The notes beneath the pieces are model-generated. The model was given only the letters and a program-made list of their open reading frames with translations. It did no database searches and was not told the DNA's origin. A program made the translations under genes and the position numbers. Below, in pieces: positions 63,335 to 64,000 of a DNA stretch of 64,000 nucleotides. Source of the stretch: Dysosmobacter sp. (GTDB taxonomy: Bacteria > Bacillota > Clostridia > Oscillospirales > Oscillospiraceae); assembly GCA_022778785.1 (NCBI GenBank), contig JALFSO010000018.1:1-64000 (forward strand), read 5' to 3'. Numbering within the stretch: position 1 is the stretch's first letter; the number at the start of each line of letters is the position of its first letter.

Positions 63335-64000
63335 ATGATTAACATGATCCAGAACGCAAAAGACCAGGCCGCCAGCCTGACCATGGCCGCTTATCAGGCC
63401 GCCGCGGCCGCCGGAAAGCTCCCCCAGGCGGAGGTCAAGACCGCTCCCGTAGAGATCCCCAAGGACACCCGGAACGGCGACTTCACCACCACCTTCGCTC
63501 TGTCCGCCTCCAAGGCCCTGCGGATGCCGCCCCGGAACATCGCCCAGATCCTGCTGGAGCATCTGGACCTGGAGGGCAGCTACTTCGCCTCCGCCGAGAT
63601 CGCCGGCCCCGGCTTCCTGAACTTCCGTCTGAACCGCACCTGGTACCGGGACGTGCTGGCCGCCGTGGAGTCCGAGGGCCCGGACTACGGCACCGCCGGA
63701 AACCTGAAGGGCCAGAAGATCATGGTGGAGTTCGTCTCCGCCAACCCCACCGGCCCCATGCACATGGGCAATGCCCGTGGCGGCGTGCTGGGCGACACCC
63801 TGGCCTCCGTGCTTTCCGCCTGCGGTGCCGACGTCACCCGTGAGTTCTACGTCAACGACGCCGGTCACCAGATCGACAAGTTCGCCCAATCCCTGGAAGC
63901 CCGGTATCTCCAGATCATCAAGGGCGAGGAGAATGTCCCCTTCCCCGAGGACGGCTATCAGGGCGTGGACATCAAGGAGTTGGCCCAGGCCTACTATGAC
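63335..64000 (+). CDS. argS: Arginyl-tRNA synthetase, 5' part (cut by window end)
   Basis: The frame is open from ATG 63335 to the window end (222 codons). The product has the N-terminal additional domain (EIPKDTRNGDFTTTFALSASKAL, FLNFRLNRTWYRDVL) and the class I signature VEFVSANPTGPMHMGNARGG, which carries the HIGH-type motif as HMGN. ArgRS needs tRNA to activate arginine. The frame has no stop before the end, so it is partial. AGAGGGG precedes the ATG. Confidence 0.96.
   Translation, partial: MINMIQNAKDQAASLTMAAYQAAAAAGKLPQAEVKTAPVEIPKDTRNGDFTTTFALSASKALRMPPRNIAQILLEHLDLEGSYFASAEIAGPGFLNFRLNRTWYRDVLAAVESEGPDYGTAGNLKGQKIMVEFVSANPTGPMHMGNARGGVLGDTLASVLSACGADVTREFYVNDAGHQIDKFAQSLEARYLQIIKGEENVPFPEDGYQGVDIKELAQAYYD

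Overview
The window is a GC-rich (roughly 60% or more) stretch of a Gram-positive, spore-forming member of the Clostridia. The best fit by gene content is an Oscillospiraceae-type gut anaerobe (Flavonifractor, Lawsonibacter or Dysosmobacter relatives); this placement is inference. Supporting it are spoIIR, a SpoIVFA/SpoIVFB-like pair, a SleB-type hydrolase, AddAB, a T-box leader, a glmS ribozyme, an infC-rpmI-rplT operon with an AUU start, IreB, NrdR and SLH-domain cell-wall proteins. No tRNA or rRNA gene, CRISPR array, transposase or prophage was seen. The first gene (hflX) and the last (argS) are cut by the window edges.

Layout. 1-4.6 kb: hflX end, a 0.7-kb palindromic repeat, a GNAT acetyltransferase, yigZ and the SpoIVF-like pair. 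4.6-8.5 kb: a leftward block with a TetR regulator, a membrane protein, a frameshifted response regulator, its histidine kinase and a small membrane protein. 8.6-16.6 kb: rpmE, addA, addB and a DUF1643 gene. 16.7-22.0 kb: an RpiR regulator facing an operon of a (frameshifted) dicarboxylate/amino-acid symporter, an aminotransferase and an RraA-like aldolase/decarboxylase, then a PfkB sugar kinase. 22.2-24.4 kb: spoIIR and infC-rpmI-rplT. 24.5-31.8 kb: an Asn/Gln-rich 46-residue peptide, an EamA transporter, a TIGR04255 protein, a SleB-like hydrolase, and a PadR regulator followed by three paralogous DUF2812 membrane proteins. 31.8-37.5 kb: a GH25 muramidase with SLH repeats, glmS with its ribozyme, yetF-DUF4363 and nrdR. 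37.7-43 kb: two unknown proteins, an orphan MazF-type toxin, alr, a lipoprotein and nnr. 43-47.7 kb: a T-box leader controlling a small membrane protein, pheS and pheT. 47.8-55.3 kb: ireB, an unknown small protein, an NlpC/P60 protein, an ECF sigma/anti-sigma pair, asnS, a lipoprotein and a LytTR-DUF3021 block. 55.4-64 kb: DUF1294, type II pantothenate kinase, folA-thyA, an AraC regulator with a MATE pump, a DUF362 ferredoxin, DUF1934 and argS.

The most unusual content lies between genes. A ~220-bp composite of hairpins recurs three times (44.7, 51.0 and 61.9 kb), always just after a stop codon and in the same orientation relative to the upstream gene; one copy lies inside the pheS-pheT operon. 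A second element, at 0.8-1.5 kb, is one ~660-bp imperfect palindrome. A third, AT-rich repeat occurs at 41.3 and 63.2 kb and supplies the last codons and stop of nnr. None of these matches a named family that I can recall.

Two genes (a response regulator and a DAACS symporter) each carry an apparent single-base frameshift, which may be real or an assembly error. The regulatory architecture is otherwise unusually readable: many TTGnnn-N17-TATAAT promoters, an operator array upstream of padR, an ECF-type autoregulatory promoter and several perfect terminators.
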